Assembly: GCA_022826645.1 (NCBI GenBank)
Contig: JAJDUM010000015.1
Span: 31,811-95,810 of the forward strand
Reading direction: 5' to 3'
DNA length: 64,000 nt
Source of the DNA: Candidatus Poribacteria bacterium
Lineage (GTDB): Bacteria; Poribacteria; WGA-4E; PCPOR2b
Below, one piece after another: positions 46,393 through 55,520 of this stretch. The first letter of the stretch is position 1, and every line of letters starts with the position of its first letter. Below the pieces are notes generated by a model that was not told where the DNA came from, did no database searches, and saw only the letters and a list, made by a program, of their open reading frames with translations. Both the position numbers and the translations under genes were made by a program.

Positions 46393-47181
46393 TTACCCTG
46401 CTACGTAATCCTTGAATTTCCCGCTCTCCTCGGCAAACCGACACGTAATGAGAAAAGCATCGTTACCGCAAGCGATTAACTGAACACCCGCATCCGCCCA
46501 CCGTTTGCCACTCTCAAAATCGTTGACGTAGCTGCCAAGGACAACCTGACGTTCTTTTGCTTTGGCAATGACCTTTTCAATACTTTCGACAATCAATGGG
46601 TGGTCGAGTTGACCCGAAATACCGAGCGATGTCGAGAGGTCATACGGTCCAAGGAATATTGCATCGAGTCCGTCGGTTGAAAGGATCTCATCGATGTTCT
46701 CCACCGACTTCGCGGTTTCGATCTGTCCAATGATGAAAATTTCCTCATTTGCTTGTAGGGTATATTTCACACCGTCTAATTTTCGAAAATCACCGTAATC
46801 GGTGTGACCGATGCCAAATGCGACTCCTCTATCTCCGTCAGGCGCGTATTTCGCCCACTCTACAACATTTTCGATATCTTCGCGGGATTCCACACGCGGG
46901 ATCATTACGCCGGAAGCGCCGGCGTCAAGTGCGCGGGAGATAAAATGTCGCTCGATGTCTGGCACACGCACAATGCTCGGGAGATCTGAACCCCTCGCCG
47001 CTCTGACGATACGCCCAACCGTCTCCATTGTGAAGGTAGTGTGCTCCATGTCTACAATAATAAAGTCCGCACCGGCACTCGCTAAGATAGTCGCGATCGA
47101 CGGCACCGCAAATTCCATTACAAAGGTCCCAACGATGACTTCGCCATTTCGTAAAGTTGATTTAATCTGCTTCGATCTCAT
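46393..47181 (-). CDS. HpcH/HpaI family aldolase
   Basis: A 262-residue class II pyruvate-type aldolase: EVIVGTFVMEFAVPSIATIL, DFIIVDMEHTTFTMETV (metal/catalytic His), SIVRVPDIERHFISRALDAGASGVMIPRVES, and GLDAIFLGPYDLSTSLGISGQ. It probably cleaves a 4-hydroxy-2-oxoacid into pyruvate and an aldehyde. It precedes iolC in the same transcript with 4 bp between. The usual partner of IolC is the IolJ aldolase (fructose-bisphosphate aldolase type), so this different fold next to iolC is notable. The ribosome site is weak. Confidence 0.85.
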   Translation of the reverse strand: MRSKQIKSTLRNGEVIVGTFVMEFAVPSIATILASAGADFIIVDMEHTTFTMETVGRIVRAARGSDLPSIVRVPDIERHFISRALDAGASGVMIPRVESREDIENVVEWAKYAPDGDRGVAFGIGHTDYGDFRKLDGVKYTLQANEEIFIIGQIETAKSVENIDEILSTDGLDAIFLGPYDLSTSLGISGQLDHPLIVESIEKVIAKAKERQVVLGSYVNDFESGKRWADAGVQLIACGNDAFLITCRFAEESGKFKDYVAG

Positions 47182-47283
47182 TTTTTTAATTTTACCATTC
47201 GTTACTAAAAATCACGCCGATGGATACGGAATCTTTCATAGCCCCAAAACATGATTTGATGGAATGTTCAGTACAGGCATTTT

Positions 47284-49248
47284 TTACCGCGCTGCAAAAA
47301 GGCTTTCTATCTCCTGTAATAACTTGCGCGCGCCCGCTTCAGCATTGGTAGTTCTTTTGATCCTTTTTGAAATCCTTAAGATTCTATCACAATAATCATA
47401 TGCTAAGCCAAGATCGCCTCCGGCGCGGGCGTTCTCTGCGACGTTAAAATAGCAGATTGTGGTCCGTGAGAAGCTTTGATTCGCCTCCTCCCACAGGTTA
47501 GCGTGAGCGTAATTATCCGCTGAAAGTGCGTATAGTCTACCAGCTTCAGGCCAACTCTGCTGTCTCTCCAAGTATTCCGCCCGCACAGCATAGTAGGTCC
47601 CGGCTTCCTGTGCACACTGCCGAGCACGACTGTAACGACGGGCGGCTGCGTAGGCGAGCCGTGCGCGCGCGCAACAATCTGCGGCAGATTCCCAATGCTC
47701 GGATCCAATGAACGTGTCCGCAGATTTTCGATAAAATTCTCCCAGTTTCTTGTACTCTATCCGACTTCGGCGACTCTTTCCCGCTTGTGCGTATTCTTCA
47801 GCTAATTGACGTATCTGGGCGGCAATCCGCTCATGCGGGGCCTGAACCAATTCATGAAGTTTTCGAAGCACGAATTCTGGGGCAGTCTCCTGGGGAGTGA
47901 GTGACAGCATCGTTAAATCGGAACCAGTGTCGTTGTCCGGGGGCAAGGTTCCTGACTCCGTGGGAGAAGACGTCTTGGTGGGGGCACTTGGAGAAGATTG
48001 GTTGTTAAACCAGGTTCGAAGTGCTGAGACCTCACTAGCCGGCAACTGATCGATCAACCCAATCATCTCTTCTGCTGTTGCGGGTGACTGGGGCGACGTC
48101 ATCAAATCTGATAAGTGCCGAAATATCCAATCTGCTTTTTTTGCTGCTTTTGCGCTGCTCAAGTAAAGGCGGTGTGCCTGTTGCACTTCTTGTAATGCCT
48201 GCTGCGATTGTGTGCCACCGATCAGTTGGATGGCTTTATCGTAGTGTAGATTGATCTGTGTTTCAAGTTGAAGTTGGCTCTGTTTTTCTGCTTTTGCTTT
48301 GTGTTCCTCCGATACATTCCGTTCAATCTTCTCTGCTACCTCAGCCGAAAGGCGTAAAGCCTTTCTATGTTCAGATAACATCGCGCCCAGTATCGCTGGA
48401 TTGGATTGGTTCGCCATGATTTGTCGTACGGCGTCCGCATACCACTGTTTGCGGATACCATCCAAATCCTTATATAGCTCTGATGCGGTCTGATACCTCG
48501 CCCGGACATCTCGATGCAGCGCTTTCTGTAAGATTTCGCGCATATCTTCGGGCAGTTTCTGGTCGAAGTTGACCTCTTCGCTCTGTTTTCTGACCTGAAT
48601 CTCATCTTGCGTTTTGCCTCGAAACGGGAATTTTCCCAGGAACATCTCGTAGAGGATTAGGCCCGTCGAGTAAAGATCCACTCGGTAATCGTAATTCCCT
48701 TCGTACTGTTCCGGCGCCATGTATCTTCGTGTTCCCGTAATCGTGCCCGCATACTCGGTGCTTGCTTCAAGGATGCGTGCCACACCGAAGTCAGAAATTT
48801 TCGCTACCTTATCAGACGTCAGCAAAATATTCTGAGGCTTAATGTCTCTATGGATAATGTTCTGCTCATGGGCCGCGATAAGTCCTTGACAAATATCAAG
48901 GGCAATATTCATCGCTAAACTCGCTTCGGGAGGCTGCGCTGTTATCAGTTGTCGCAAACTGAGTCCATCAACATACTCCATGACGATGTAGGCAACGTAT
49001 TCATCATCGCCCGGTTCAACCGTGTGGATGGAGACGATGTTGGGATGTCCCCAATTCCGCCCCATAGCACTCAACTCGGTCAGCAGGTAACGCATACGTC
49101 CGGTAGGATAGACTGACTTGGGCAACACTTTGATCGCAACGGTACGGTTGGTGAACTCCTCTTTCGCTCGAAAAACGGAGGCAAAACTACCGTGGTTAAT
49201 CAGTTTTTCAATACGATATTTTCCTAAGACCAATCCGTTTATCTGCAT
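47284..49248 (-). CDS. Ser/Thr protein kinase with helical C-terminal half
   Basis: About 654 residues. Kinase domain 1-270: ATP lysine Lys40 (VAIKVLP), catalytic loop HRDIKPQNILL, DFG (KISDFGVARIL), and the activation segment GTRRYMAPEQYEG. The glycine loop is degenerate (NHGSFASV, with Asn18 and Ala23 where Gly is expected), but the other catalytic residues are present. No transmembrane segment follows. The second half is helix-rich, with TPR/SNAP-like blocks (WEEANQSFSRTTICYFNVAENARAGG), probably a protein-binding platform. ATG at 49248 is favoured over 49257 by spacing from AAGG. Confidence 0.85.
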   Translation of the reverse strand: MQINGLVLGKYRIEKLINHGSFASVFRAKEEFTNRTVAIKVLPKSVYPTGRMRYLLTELSAMGRNWGHPNIVSIHTVEPGDDEYVAYIVMEYVDGLSLRQLITAQPPEASLAMNIALDICQGLIAAHEQNIIHRDIKPQNILLTSDKVAKISDFGVARILEASTEYAGTITGTRRYMAPEQYEGNYDYRVDLYSTGLILYEMFLGKFPFRGKTQDEIQVRKQSEEVNFDQKLPEDMREILQKALHRDVRARYQTASELYKDLDGIRKQWYADAVRQIMANQSNPAILGAMLSEHRKALRLSAEVAEKIERNVSEEHKAKAEKQSQLQLETQINLHYDKAIQLIGGTQSQQALQEVQQAHRLYLSSAKAAKKADWIFRHLSDLMTSPQSPATAEEMIGLIDQLPASEVSALRTWFNNQSSPSAPTKTSSPTESGTLPPDNDTGSDLTMLSLTPQETAPEFVLRKLHELVQAPHERIAAQIRQLAEEYAQAGKSRRSRIEYKKLGEFYRKSADTFIGSEHWESAADCCARARLAYAAARRYSRARQCAQEAGTYYAVRAEYLERQQSWPEAGRLYALSADNYAHANLWEEANQSFSRTTICYFNVAENARAGGDLGLAYDYCDRILRISKRIKRTTNAEAGARKLLQEIESLFAAR

Positions 49249-49380
49249 ATACACCATCCTTCACCTAAGTTTCGACCAATGCGGTGAATTCCTAATCATT
49301 GATAGAGTTGAGTTTGTTCACGGGGGGCCTTCGATAGAACAATCCGCACAACAGTCTATACCCCGTACCCTATCCATGCT

Positions 49381-49517
49381 GGTTCATGTTAAGAATTAGT
49401 GCAACAGCAACTGAATCTTCGTAGGGGTTGGGTCCCCCAACCCTTACGGACTGGGGGCGGGGAAACCCCGCCCCTACGATTTCGATTCGCGTTTTGCACT
49501 TTCTTTTTACATGAGCC
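49381..49517. repeat. MITE-B copy 2 (137 bp)
   Basis: Same ends as copy 1 at 34163-34359 (GGTTCATGTTAAGAATTAG / complement GGCTCATGTAAAAAGAAAG) and the same GTAGGGGTTGGG...CCCCTAC interior (49421-49478), without the 60-bp inner palindromes. In the gap between the kinase and KDPG aldolase; no gene is seen in 49258-49638. Confidence 0.75.
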
Positions 49518-49638
49518 TCCATGCTTATGTGTGAACTTGGGAAATTTATCACTGGTTGGAGTTAGTGACCTGAAGATTAACACAGGCTCAGCGAACTGTC
49601 AATGAGCAAATAGGCGTGCATCTCAACCTACAACCTCA

Positions 49639-50286
49639 TCAATCGGCTTTGGCGGCACGCACGGCTTCCACCAACAGTTTCGCTTTCTCCGTCAGGAGGT
49701 CGAATCGCCCATCAGCAATTACCTGATTGTTGACGAGTGCGCTCCCAACACCAAGCGCGGCTGAGCCTGCTTCGATAAATTCGCCAGCATTATCAACACT
49801 CACACCCCCAGTAGGTATCAGCGGGATATGCGGCAACGGTGCTTTAACGTCTTTGATATAGCTTGGTCCCACCCCACTTGACGGGAAAACCTTCACATAA
49901 TCCGCACCGGCTTCCCATGCAGCCAAGATCTCCGTCGGCGTGAATGCACCGGGCATCACGATTTTGCTGTATCGATTACAGATGTCAATAACGTCAGCTT
50001 TCGTCACAGGACTGACAACAAACTCCGCACCTGCCAGCATTGCTGCCCGGGCAGTTTCAGCGTCGAGGACCGATCCAACCCCTACAAGCACTTCGTCTCC
50101 ATATTGGTCGGCGACATCACTGATAACGCTTAATGCATTCGGAGTTGTCATCGTCACTTCAATCAGATCGACACCACCCGCTTTAATTGCTGCTGCAACC
50201 TCAATTAATTCAGCTGAACTATTAGCCCGAATGATGGCCACAACCCCGCAGGATTCGACCCGCTGCATCTGTTCCAATTTAGTCAT
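49639..50286 (-). CDS. KDPG/KHG aldolase
   Basis: A 215-residue class I aldolase that cleaves 2-keto-3-deoxy-6-phosphogluconate to pyruvate and glyceraldehyde-3-phosphate (or 4-hydroxy-2-oxoglutarate). Glu43 (LIEVTMTTPNA) and the Schiff-base Lys132 (DYVKVFPSSGVG) are visible, as is VGVGSVLDAETARAAMLAGAEFVVSP. ATG with GAGGT. An Entner-Doudoroff dehydratase is not in the window. Isolated in orientation from the BH4-like cluster by 92 bp. Confidence 0.85.
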   Translation of the reverse strand: MTKLEQMQRVESCGVVAIIRANSSAELIEVAAAIKAGGVDLIEVTMTTPNALSVISDVADQYGDEVLVGVGSVLDAETARAAMLAGAEFVVSPVTKADVIDICNRYSKIVMPGAFTPTEILAAWEAGADYVKVFPSSGVGPSYIKDVKAPLPHIPLIPTGGVSVDNAGEFIEAGSAALGVGSALVNNQVIADGRFDLLTEKAKLLVEAVRAAKAD

Positions 50287-50378
50287 TCTTTACCTCAATC
50301 ATGATAGATCATAAAATAATATGTACGATAATTAAAACCCCATTTGTATGTTGTATGTTCTATTCGCCTATCTCTTTT

Positions 50379-51092
50379 TCACAAAATGCCAAGCGGTGGT
50401 GTTACAACTATTTCGTCGGTCACCATGCCCTCCGGCTGCGTCGCAGCAAAAAGAATGGTTTCCGCAACATGTTCCGGTTTCAGCATCAAATTCAGCTCAG
50501 GATGTCCCTCAATCTCATTCCAGAATGGTGTATCAACTGATCCGGGTGAGATCGCTGTAACACGGATTTTTTGATCCCTAACCTCATCTGCCAGAACTTT
50601 CGTAAATGCCAGTGCCCCCGCCTTCGCTGCACAATACGCGCTTGAAGCTTTGAATGCAACTTTTGCGGCGATCGACAATACATTGATGATTTGACCGGAC
50701 TGACGCTCCAGCATAGAAGGTAACACATATTTTGAGCAGAGGTAGGTGCTCTGGAGGTTGGAGGCGACTACTTGAGTCCACACCTCAGGATCTGAATCCA
50801 CAATGGGTTCGAAAACACCCGTCCCCGCATTGTTCACAAGGATGTCGATTTGACCATAAGCCTGTAGCGTTCGATTGACCAGGGTTTCTACCGCTTCCGC
50901 CTGTGTCACATCCGTTGGTACAACGAGGGCTTCCCCGCCCTCAGCGCGTATGAGATTGGCGACCGTTTCGAGGTCATGCCGTGTACGCGATGCAAGAACA
51001 ACTTTCGCACCTGCCTGTGCAAACGCCACAGCGGTTGCGCGACCAATACCCCGCGATGCTCCTGTTATAATGCCCACTTTGTTCTTCAGCAT
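50379..51092 (-). CDS. Short-chain dehydrogenase/reductase (candidate sepiapterin-reductase role)
   Basis: A 237-residue SDR. The NADP motif ITGASRGIGRATAVAF, NNAG (VNNAGTGVFEP), and the catalytic Ser/Tyr/Lys in INVLSIAAKVAFKASSAYCAAKAG are all present. Start at ATG 51092 after AAGGGG, rather than the TTG at 51107. General FabG-like appearance; a reductase of 6-pyruvoyl-tetrahydropterin is inferred only from position: PTPS, folE and this gene follow one another on the same strand, 2 and 44 bp apart. Other SDR roles remain possible. Confidence 0.8.
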   Translation of the reverse strand: MLKNKVGIITGASRGIGRATAVAFAQAGAKVVLASRTRHDLETVANLIRAEGGEALVVPTDVTQAEAVETLVNRTLQAYGQIDILVNNAGTGVFEPIVDSDPEVWTQVVASNLQSTYLCSKYVLPSMLERQSGQIINVLSIAAKVAFKASSAYCAAKAGALAFTKVLADEVRDQKIRVTAISPGSVDTPFWNEIEGHPELNLMLKPEHVAETILFAATQPEGMVTDEIVVTPPLGIL

Positions 51093-51136
51093 CTCCAGCC
51101 CCTTCAAGGTGTCGTGTCGTTACGATTGGGTATCAT

Positions 51137-51730
51137 CTAAATACATCTCATGAACTCCGTCCGAGTTGAAATCTTATCTCGAAACTCGCCGAGCATGACG
51201 TTGGTCATCGTTTGTGAGTGTTGCTTCTGTACGCCACGAACCATCATGCACAGATGCTGCGCTTCAATGACGACAGCGACCCCAGAGGGATTCAATACAT
51301 CCTGTAACGCCTCCGCAATCTGCTTCGTTAATCTCTCCTGCACTTGCAGGCGACGAGCAAACATATCCACGATCCTTGGAATTTTACTCAGCCCAATGAT
51401 TTTCTTGCGGGGAATATATCCAACATGACACTTGCCGAAAAATGGTAGAAGATGGTGTTCACAAAGGCTATAACACTCAATGTCTTTCACAATGACCATT
51501 TCGTCATATTCTTCGTTGAAGATTGCATCGTTCACAACCTCTTCCACATTCTGGTGGTATCCCTGCGTCAAAAACTGGAGAGCTTTTGCTGCACGTTGCG
51601 GTGTTTTTAGGACGCCTTCCCTTGTTGGATCTTCATCAATTCCCTCTAACATCTGCGTATAGATGTATTCAAGTTTCGGATCGGCGGCAGTGGTTCCGTT
51701 GTCAATTGAGTCTGCATGGTAAATTTTCAC
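51137..51730 (-). CDS. folE: GTP cyclohydrolase I
   Basis: A 197-residue FolE type IA, converts GTP to dihydroneopterin triphosphate. Zinc ligands: Cys and His in [19 protein letters not shown], and the second Cys in [30 protein letters not shown] is the usual N-terminal block. GTG start with GGAG from the end of the preceding gene. The stop of the upstream PTPS gene and this start are 2 bp apart, so the cyclohydrolase and the PTPS fusion are made together. Confidence 0.93.
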   Translation of the reverse strand: MKIYHADSIDNGTTAADPKLEYIYTQMLEGIDEDPTREGVLKTPQRAAKALQFLTQGYHQNVEEVVNDAIFNEEYDEMVIVKDIECYSLCEHHLLPFFGKCHVGYIPRKKIIGLSKIPRIVDMFARRLQVQERLTKQIAEALQDVLNPSGVAVVIEAQHLCMMVRGVQKQHSQTMTNVMLGEFRDKISTRTEFMRCI

Positions 51731-51732
51731 AA

Positions 51733-52566
51733 CTAAATTCCATCTCCATAATAATCAAAGTGATTTTTGGGGGTTTCTCTCAATCGAAGCCGGTGTAGTT
51801 GAATCGGCTTCAGATTCGGTTCAATAATCTCCCAAAGCACTTTTACAAAATTCTCAGAGGTTGGGTTGAGTTTCTCAAACTCAGGAGTATCCAAGTTAAG
51901 ATGCTTGTGATCAAATCGCCCGTGCACCTGTTCCTGAATCGTGTCATCAAGACGGTGTAGGTCCGCAACCAGTCCAGTTCTCGGATCCACCTCACCCTTT
52001 ATGGTCACTTCAAGTGCGTAGTTGTGTCCGTGACCGTAGAAATTGTTACACTTCCCGAAGATTTCACGGTTTTCGACGTCGTTGAGTTCTGGACTGTGTA
52101 ATCGATGCGATGCACTGAATTCATAAACTTTTGTGAGATAGACCATCTGCCCCTCTCCATAATAATCAGCAAATAGGGCTGAATCCTCATACAGCCGAAT
52201 CCGGTGTAAGATTGTTCCTTTGAGATGTGGCTCAATCGCATACCAAATTTGGATCGCTAAATTCTCGCTCGTCGGTTGAAGGTGCGGGTTATCTGCAAAG
52301 GTGGGGTGTTGTAGGTTAATATGCTTGTGATCGTAATAGGCAACAACTTCTTCTCTCAAAACCCGGTCCAGATCGGTGATATTGATGACCATCCCGTGTT
52401 CAGGGTTAAGCCTCCCTTTGACCGTTGCATCCAAGACATAATTATGTCCATGACTATTCGGGCTGGCGGCTGCCCCAAACAGGGCGTAGTTTTCCGCATC
52501 GCTGAGTTCAGGGATACGACAGCGATGCGAGGCTTCAAAAGCAATTTGCCGCGTAAGGTAATGCAC
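51733..52566 (-). CDS. Fused double 6-pyruvoyltetrahydropterin synthase domain protein
   Basis: A 277-residue fusion of two PTPS domains (about 1-138 and 139-277). Each has the zinc histidines (FEASHR and SHGHNY; FSASHR and GHGHNY). The C-terminal domain keeps the catalytic cysteine in [14 protein letters not shown]-x5-HGH, as in biopterin-type PTPS rather than the C-x3-HGH of QueD. In the N-terminal domain the matching position is Ala33 ([13 protein letters not shown]), so only one half is likely to be catalytic. GTG start with AAGGGAG. Makes 6-pyruvoyltetrahydropterin from the FolE product. Confidence 0.88.
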   Translation of the reverse strand: MHYLTRQIAFEASHRCRIPELSDAENYALFGAAASPNSHGHNYVLDATVKGRLNPEHGMVINITDLDRVLREEVVAYYDHKHINLQHPTFADNPHLQPTSENLAIQIWYAIEPHLKGTILHRIRLYEDSALFADYYGEGQMVYLTKVYEFSASHRLHSPELNDVENREIFGKCNNFYGHGHNYALEVTIKGEVDPRTGLVADLHRLDDTIQEQVHGRFDHKHLNLDTPEFEKLNPTSENFVKVLWEIIEPNLKPIQLHRLRLRETPKNHFDYYGDGI

Positions 52567-52638
52567 AATGAACTCCCTTATCCGTGAAGCAAGATGCGCT
52601 TCCTTTACATCACACCGGCTCTGCTGAACTAACTGTTC

Positions 52639-52917
52639 TTACAGCCTGGCAACCTGATTGTCCACTGTTTCGAGCTGCACGCGCATCACCCACTCGCCGC
52701 CCCCGCGAATATGGACATGCCGCATTTTCAACCAATCCACAAGGGTATCTCGATCCGGTGCTTCCCATTCGCACACCATTCGACCGAGGACCGTGTCGCA
52801 CTGTACCTTCAAGCTCTTGACCCCGTCGCTTTCATCATCGATAAATCGCTTGGCGAGTCTTTCGACGTCCTGTCGTGTCATGCAGGCAATAATATGAGCA
52901 GAAACAAATTTAGGCAT
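52639..52917 (-). CDS. DUF4242-like small protein
   Basis: A 92-residue alpha/beta protein (MPKFVSAHIIACMTRQDVERLAKRF), probably a ferredoxin-like fold of the DUF4242 kind, of unknown function. ATG at 52917 with GGAG at 6 nt. It lies 73 bp upstream of the PTPS fusion on the same strand and could belong to the same transcript. Its second half, CEWEAPDRDTLVDWLKMRHVHIRGGGEWVMRV, fits small dabb-like or stress-type folds. Confidence 0.6.
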   Translation of the reverse strand: MPKFVSAHIIACMTRQDVERLAKRFIDDESDGVKSLKVQCDTVLGRMVCEWEAPDRDTLVDWLKMRHVHIRGGGEWVMRVQLETVDNQVARL

Positions 52918-53014
52918 ATTTGACTCCAATATGAATCAAAGGATAAAACGGATTAGGACTGCTAAGGAGTTTACCAAAGACTCACCAATTCCAACGCACG
53001 GTCAAGGCAACCGA

Positions 53015-54076
53015 TTATTCCAGTAATTCTTGACAATTCCAATCTTCGAACTGAATTTGCCGAGGTTTGAATCGGTACATGTCTTGCCAACCAATCGGAG
53101 GAAACAGGGTGGCAATCACCGAGAGTCGATAGTCATAGACGCAATCTTCCCAACTATAGCCTAAAACCCCGGCATTGACAAGACCATCGTAATAATAACA
53201 AAGCAGATCCTTCTCAATTGCGCGTCGCTGCTGTGGAAATCCACCTCCGACCAAGTAACAGAGGTCATATGGTCCAATCCCCCGCTTATAGGTCTCCCAG
53301 TCAAAAAAATAGAGCCGGTCTATCGCTCGGTTTTTAGGGTAAAAGATATTCCATGGATGCAGGTCACCGTGGAGAAGCGTTAACGCCTTGCCATCTTTGA
53401 TGCGGCGGGAGTATAATCGTTCCCAGCCGTTAATAGCGTATAGTACAAAATCGAACATCTCTTGCGAGAATTCGTCCTGAGCTTTCTCAGCAAATTGAGG
53501 AAGCAGCGTTTCTCTCCAGTGTTGACAGTAGCTTCCTGTAATCTCAGGTGTAGCCGCATCCGCCATTCGGAGTGGTCCCCCTCTGCCCCGCAGAAAGTCA
53601 GCTTGTGAAATTCGCGGGTGCTCCCACCATCGAGTATGAAATTTCAACAGTTCATCAATGATCTGTTTATAGAGAGTAACGGTGAACCCTTCCGCCTTGG
53701 GCGGGGTCTCGACGTGTGTTACAGAGGCATCTTCAAGGATAAGATAGCATTGACGGACGTCACGGTCATAATCAAGGTCGTAGCATCGAAAGACCGGTGG
53801 ATCTGGAGTTTCAGCGGCGATTTCGTTGAAGAACACTGATTCCGCAATACCACCTCCAAACCAATCTTTCCGATAATCCTTGAATACCAGATCGGTATGG
53901 GGACTATCCTCCGATTTAGTGGAGTAGGTCACTTTCAACCGTGTGAAAAAGGCGGCGGTTGATTCAAATGTCTCTCCAATCTGCACGTCAGTTACCGTGT
54001 GGTGTGAAAGGTGCCCCTTCTGCTGTAAACGGTTAGTTAGCCATTGCGGCGTGATCTGCTCTACGCTGGTAATCAA
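53015..54076 (-). CDS. Aminoglycoside phosphotransferase-like (APH) kinase
   Basis: A 353-residue protein kinase-like phosphotransferase. The catalytic block LLHGDLHPWNIFY and the metal-binding FFDWETYKRGIGPYDLCYLVGG are the APH/choline kinase type; the N-lobe has the Lys in VFKDYRKDW. It phosphorylates a small hydroxylated molecule; substrate unknown. TTG start at 54076, with a weak ribosome site. A palindrome of the GTAGGGAC type is 27 bp upstream. Confidence 0.7.
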   Translation of the reverse strand: MITSVEQITPQWLTNRLQQKGHLSHHTVTDVQIGETFESTAAFFTRLKVTYSTKSEDSPHTDLVFKDYRKDWFGGGIAESVFFNEIAAETPDPPVFRCYDLDYDRDVRQCYLILEDASVTHVETPPKAEGFTVTLYKQIIDELLKFHTRWWEHPRISQADFLRGRGGPLRMADAATPEITGSYCQHWRETLLPQFAEKAQDEFSQEMFDFVLYAINGWERLYSRRIKDGKALTLLHGDLHPWNIFYPKNRAIDRLYFFDWETYKRGIGPYDLCYLVGGGFPQQRRAIEKDLLCYYYDGLVNAGVLGYSWEDCVYDYRLSVIATLFPPIGWQDMYRFKPRQIQFEDWNCQELLE

Positions 54077-54102
54077 TTAGTCTTCTACCTCTGTGTGGAG
54101 CA

Positions 54103-54128
54103 GTAGGGACACAGATCTGAGTCCCTAC
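54103..54128. repeat. GTAGGGAC palindrome variant
   Basis: GTAGGGACACAGATCTGAG with mirrored CCCTAC. The same centre, CAGATCTG, as the RAYT palindromes but with a different arm (one imperfect pair). It is in the gap between the APH-like and rhodanese genes. Confidence 0.65.
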
Positions 54129-54148
54129 TGGCTCAGTATCACTGTCGA

Positions 54149-54997
54149 TTACCCCTTTGCAATCGGTGCACCGACAAGATTACCCCACTCTGTCCAACTA
54201 CCATCATAGTTACGAACCTTTTCATACCCCAAAAGGTATTTCAGCGCAAACCATGTGTGCGAAGAACGTTCTCCAATGCGGCAGTAAGCAACCGTCTCTT
54301 TATCTGGATCTACACCCTCACCTTCGTAGATCTCCTTCAACTCATCGTAAGATTTAAAGGTGCCGTCGTCCGCCACTGCGGTTGCCCACGGGATATTTGC
54401 TGCATCCGGAATGCGTCCCGGACGCTGTGCCGTTTCGGGCAAACCCGGAGGCGCGATGATCTCACCGCTGAACTCTGCCGGCGAGCGTACATCCACAAGA
54501 TTGACTACTCCCTGACCGAGCGTTGGTAAAATGTGATCTTTTGTCGCCCGAACATTGTCATCGGGAAATTTTGCTTTGTAATCGCTGGCAGCAGGCGAAG
54601 GCGCATCCGTGGCCAATTCGCGACCCTCATCAATCCACTTCTGGCGTCCACCATTCATTACTTTTAGCTTGCTTTCATCATGTCCATAATAGCGGAATTG
54701 CCACAGCGCATAAGTAGCAAACCAATTGTTATTGTCGCCGTAGAAGATTACTGTCGTATCGTTGCTGATGCCGTTATCCTGACACAACTGCTCAAACTGA
54801 TCTTTTGTTAAAATATCGCGCCGCACTTGGTCACACAACTGGGTTTGCCAGTTAAGCCCGACTGCACCGCTGATGTGTCCCTCATCGTAAGCTGCCGTAT
54901 CCACATCGACCTCTACCAAGCGGATGCCTGCATCGCTACCGTGCTGCGCAACCCAATCGGTGGTTACTAACACTTCCGGGTGAGCATAGTCTGCCAT
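54149..54997 (-). CDS. Thiosulfate/3-mercaptopyruvate sulfurtransferase (two rhodanese domains)
   Basis: A 282-residue sulfurtransferase. The N-terminal rhodanese domain (EVLVTTDWVAQHGSDAGIRLVEVDVDTAAYDEGHISGAVG) is inactive-type; the C-terminal one has the active-site loop CRIGERSSHTW with the catalytic Cys. Transfers sulfur to thiophilic acceptors. ATG with GGAGGA. Standard length; cytoplasmic, no signal peptide. Confidence 0.85.
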   Translation of the reverse strand: MADYAHPEVLVTTDWVAQHGSDAGIRLVEVDVDTAAYDEGHISGAVGLNWQTQLCDQVRRDILTKDQFEQLCQDNGISNDTTVIFYGDNNNWFATYALWQFRYYGHDESKLKVMNGGRQKWIDEGRELATDAPSPAASDYKAKFPDDNVRATKDHILPTLGQGVVNLVDVRSPAEFSGEIIAPPGLPETAQRPGRIPDAANIPWATAVADDGTFKSYDELKEIYEGEGVDPDKETVAYCRIGERSSHTWFALKYLLGYEKVRNYDGSWTEWGNLVGAPIAKG

Positions 54998-55024
54998 AAT
55001 AACAATCCTCCTACCATAATTTGA

Positions 55025-55139
55025 GGCTTATGTAAAAAGTAAAATGCAAAATACCGAAAGAAACCGTAGGCGGGGCATCTTGCCCCGCCCGCCCGTGCCA
55101 AAAACTTAGTTTCTGTTGGACTCATTCTTAACATGAGCC
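55025..55139. repeat. MITE-B copy 4 (115 bp)
   Basis: Ends GGCTTATGTAAAAAGTAAAA and complement GGCTCATGTTAAGAATGAG. Its interior palindrome is GTAGGCGGGGCA-TCT-TGCCCCGCC (55066-55089), different from copies 1 and 2 and the same as in MITE-A copy 57797-57919. Confidence 0.7.
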
Positions 55140-55441
55140 AATTTGAAAATTGATGTGTTGTCCTGTTTGAGCGGGAGGTCTGGATAAGGTCCCACTCCTT
55201 CTTCTGTCACTACGTCGTTCTTACGGAATCATAACCGCCTAGTTCCGTAATATTCTTGCTGTGGGGAAGCAGAACTATTATCTGCATTCCGTACTAGCAA
55301 TCGTAGCATATTTTCGTTACAAATACAAGTTTTTTGATAGGAGACGTGATCGGTAAGGTAATACGGAGGGGTAAAATGGAAGGAACGAGGTCTGGAAACA
55401 ATGGTGAATTTTAAAAATAAATAAACAGTTTCACCCGCCCG

Positions 55442-55467
55442 GTAGGTGCGGTTTGTAACCGCACCGG
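55442..55467. repeat. GTAGG palindrome, GGTGCGGTT core, second copy
   Basis: Exact repeat of 6423-6448. Together with 55025-55139 it fills part of the gene-free 54998-55520; the open frame across this stretch is not convincing. Confidence 0.75.
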
Positions 55468-55520
55468 TTTGGAGTGTCTCATTAATTCTATAAACTACCA
55501 AAGATATGATAGAGATATGG

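Noticed and set aside
54103..54128. Palindrome as an operator for the APH-like or rhodanese gene
   Set aside because: It fits the GTAGG repeat superfamily found all over the window, so a gene-specific role is not supported.
55229..55501. 90-codon open frame on the minus strand before hyuA
   Set aside because: Its start lies in a palindromic repeat, composition is not protein-like, there is no ribosome site, and it resembles no family.
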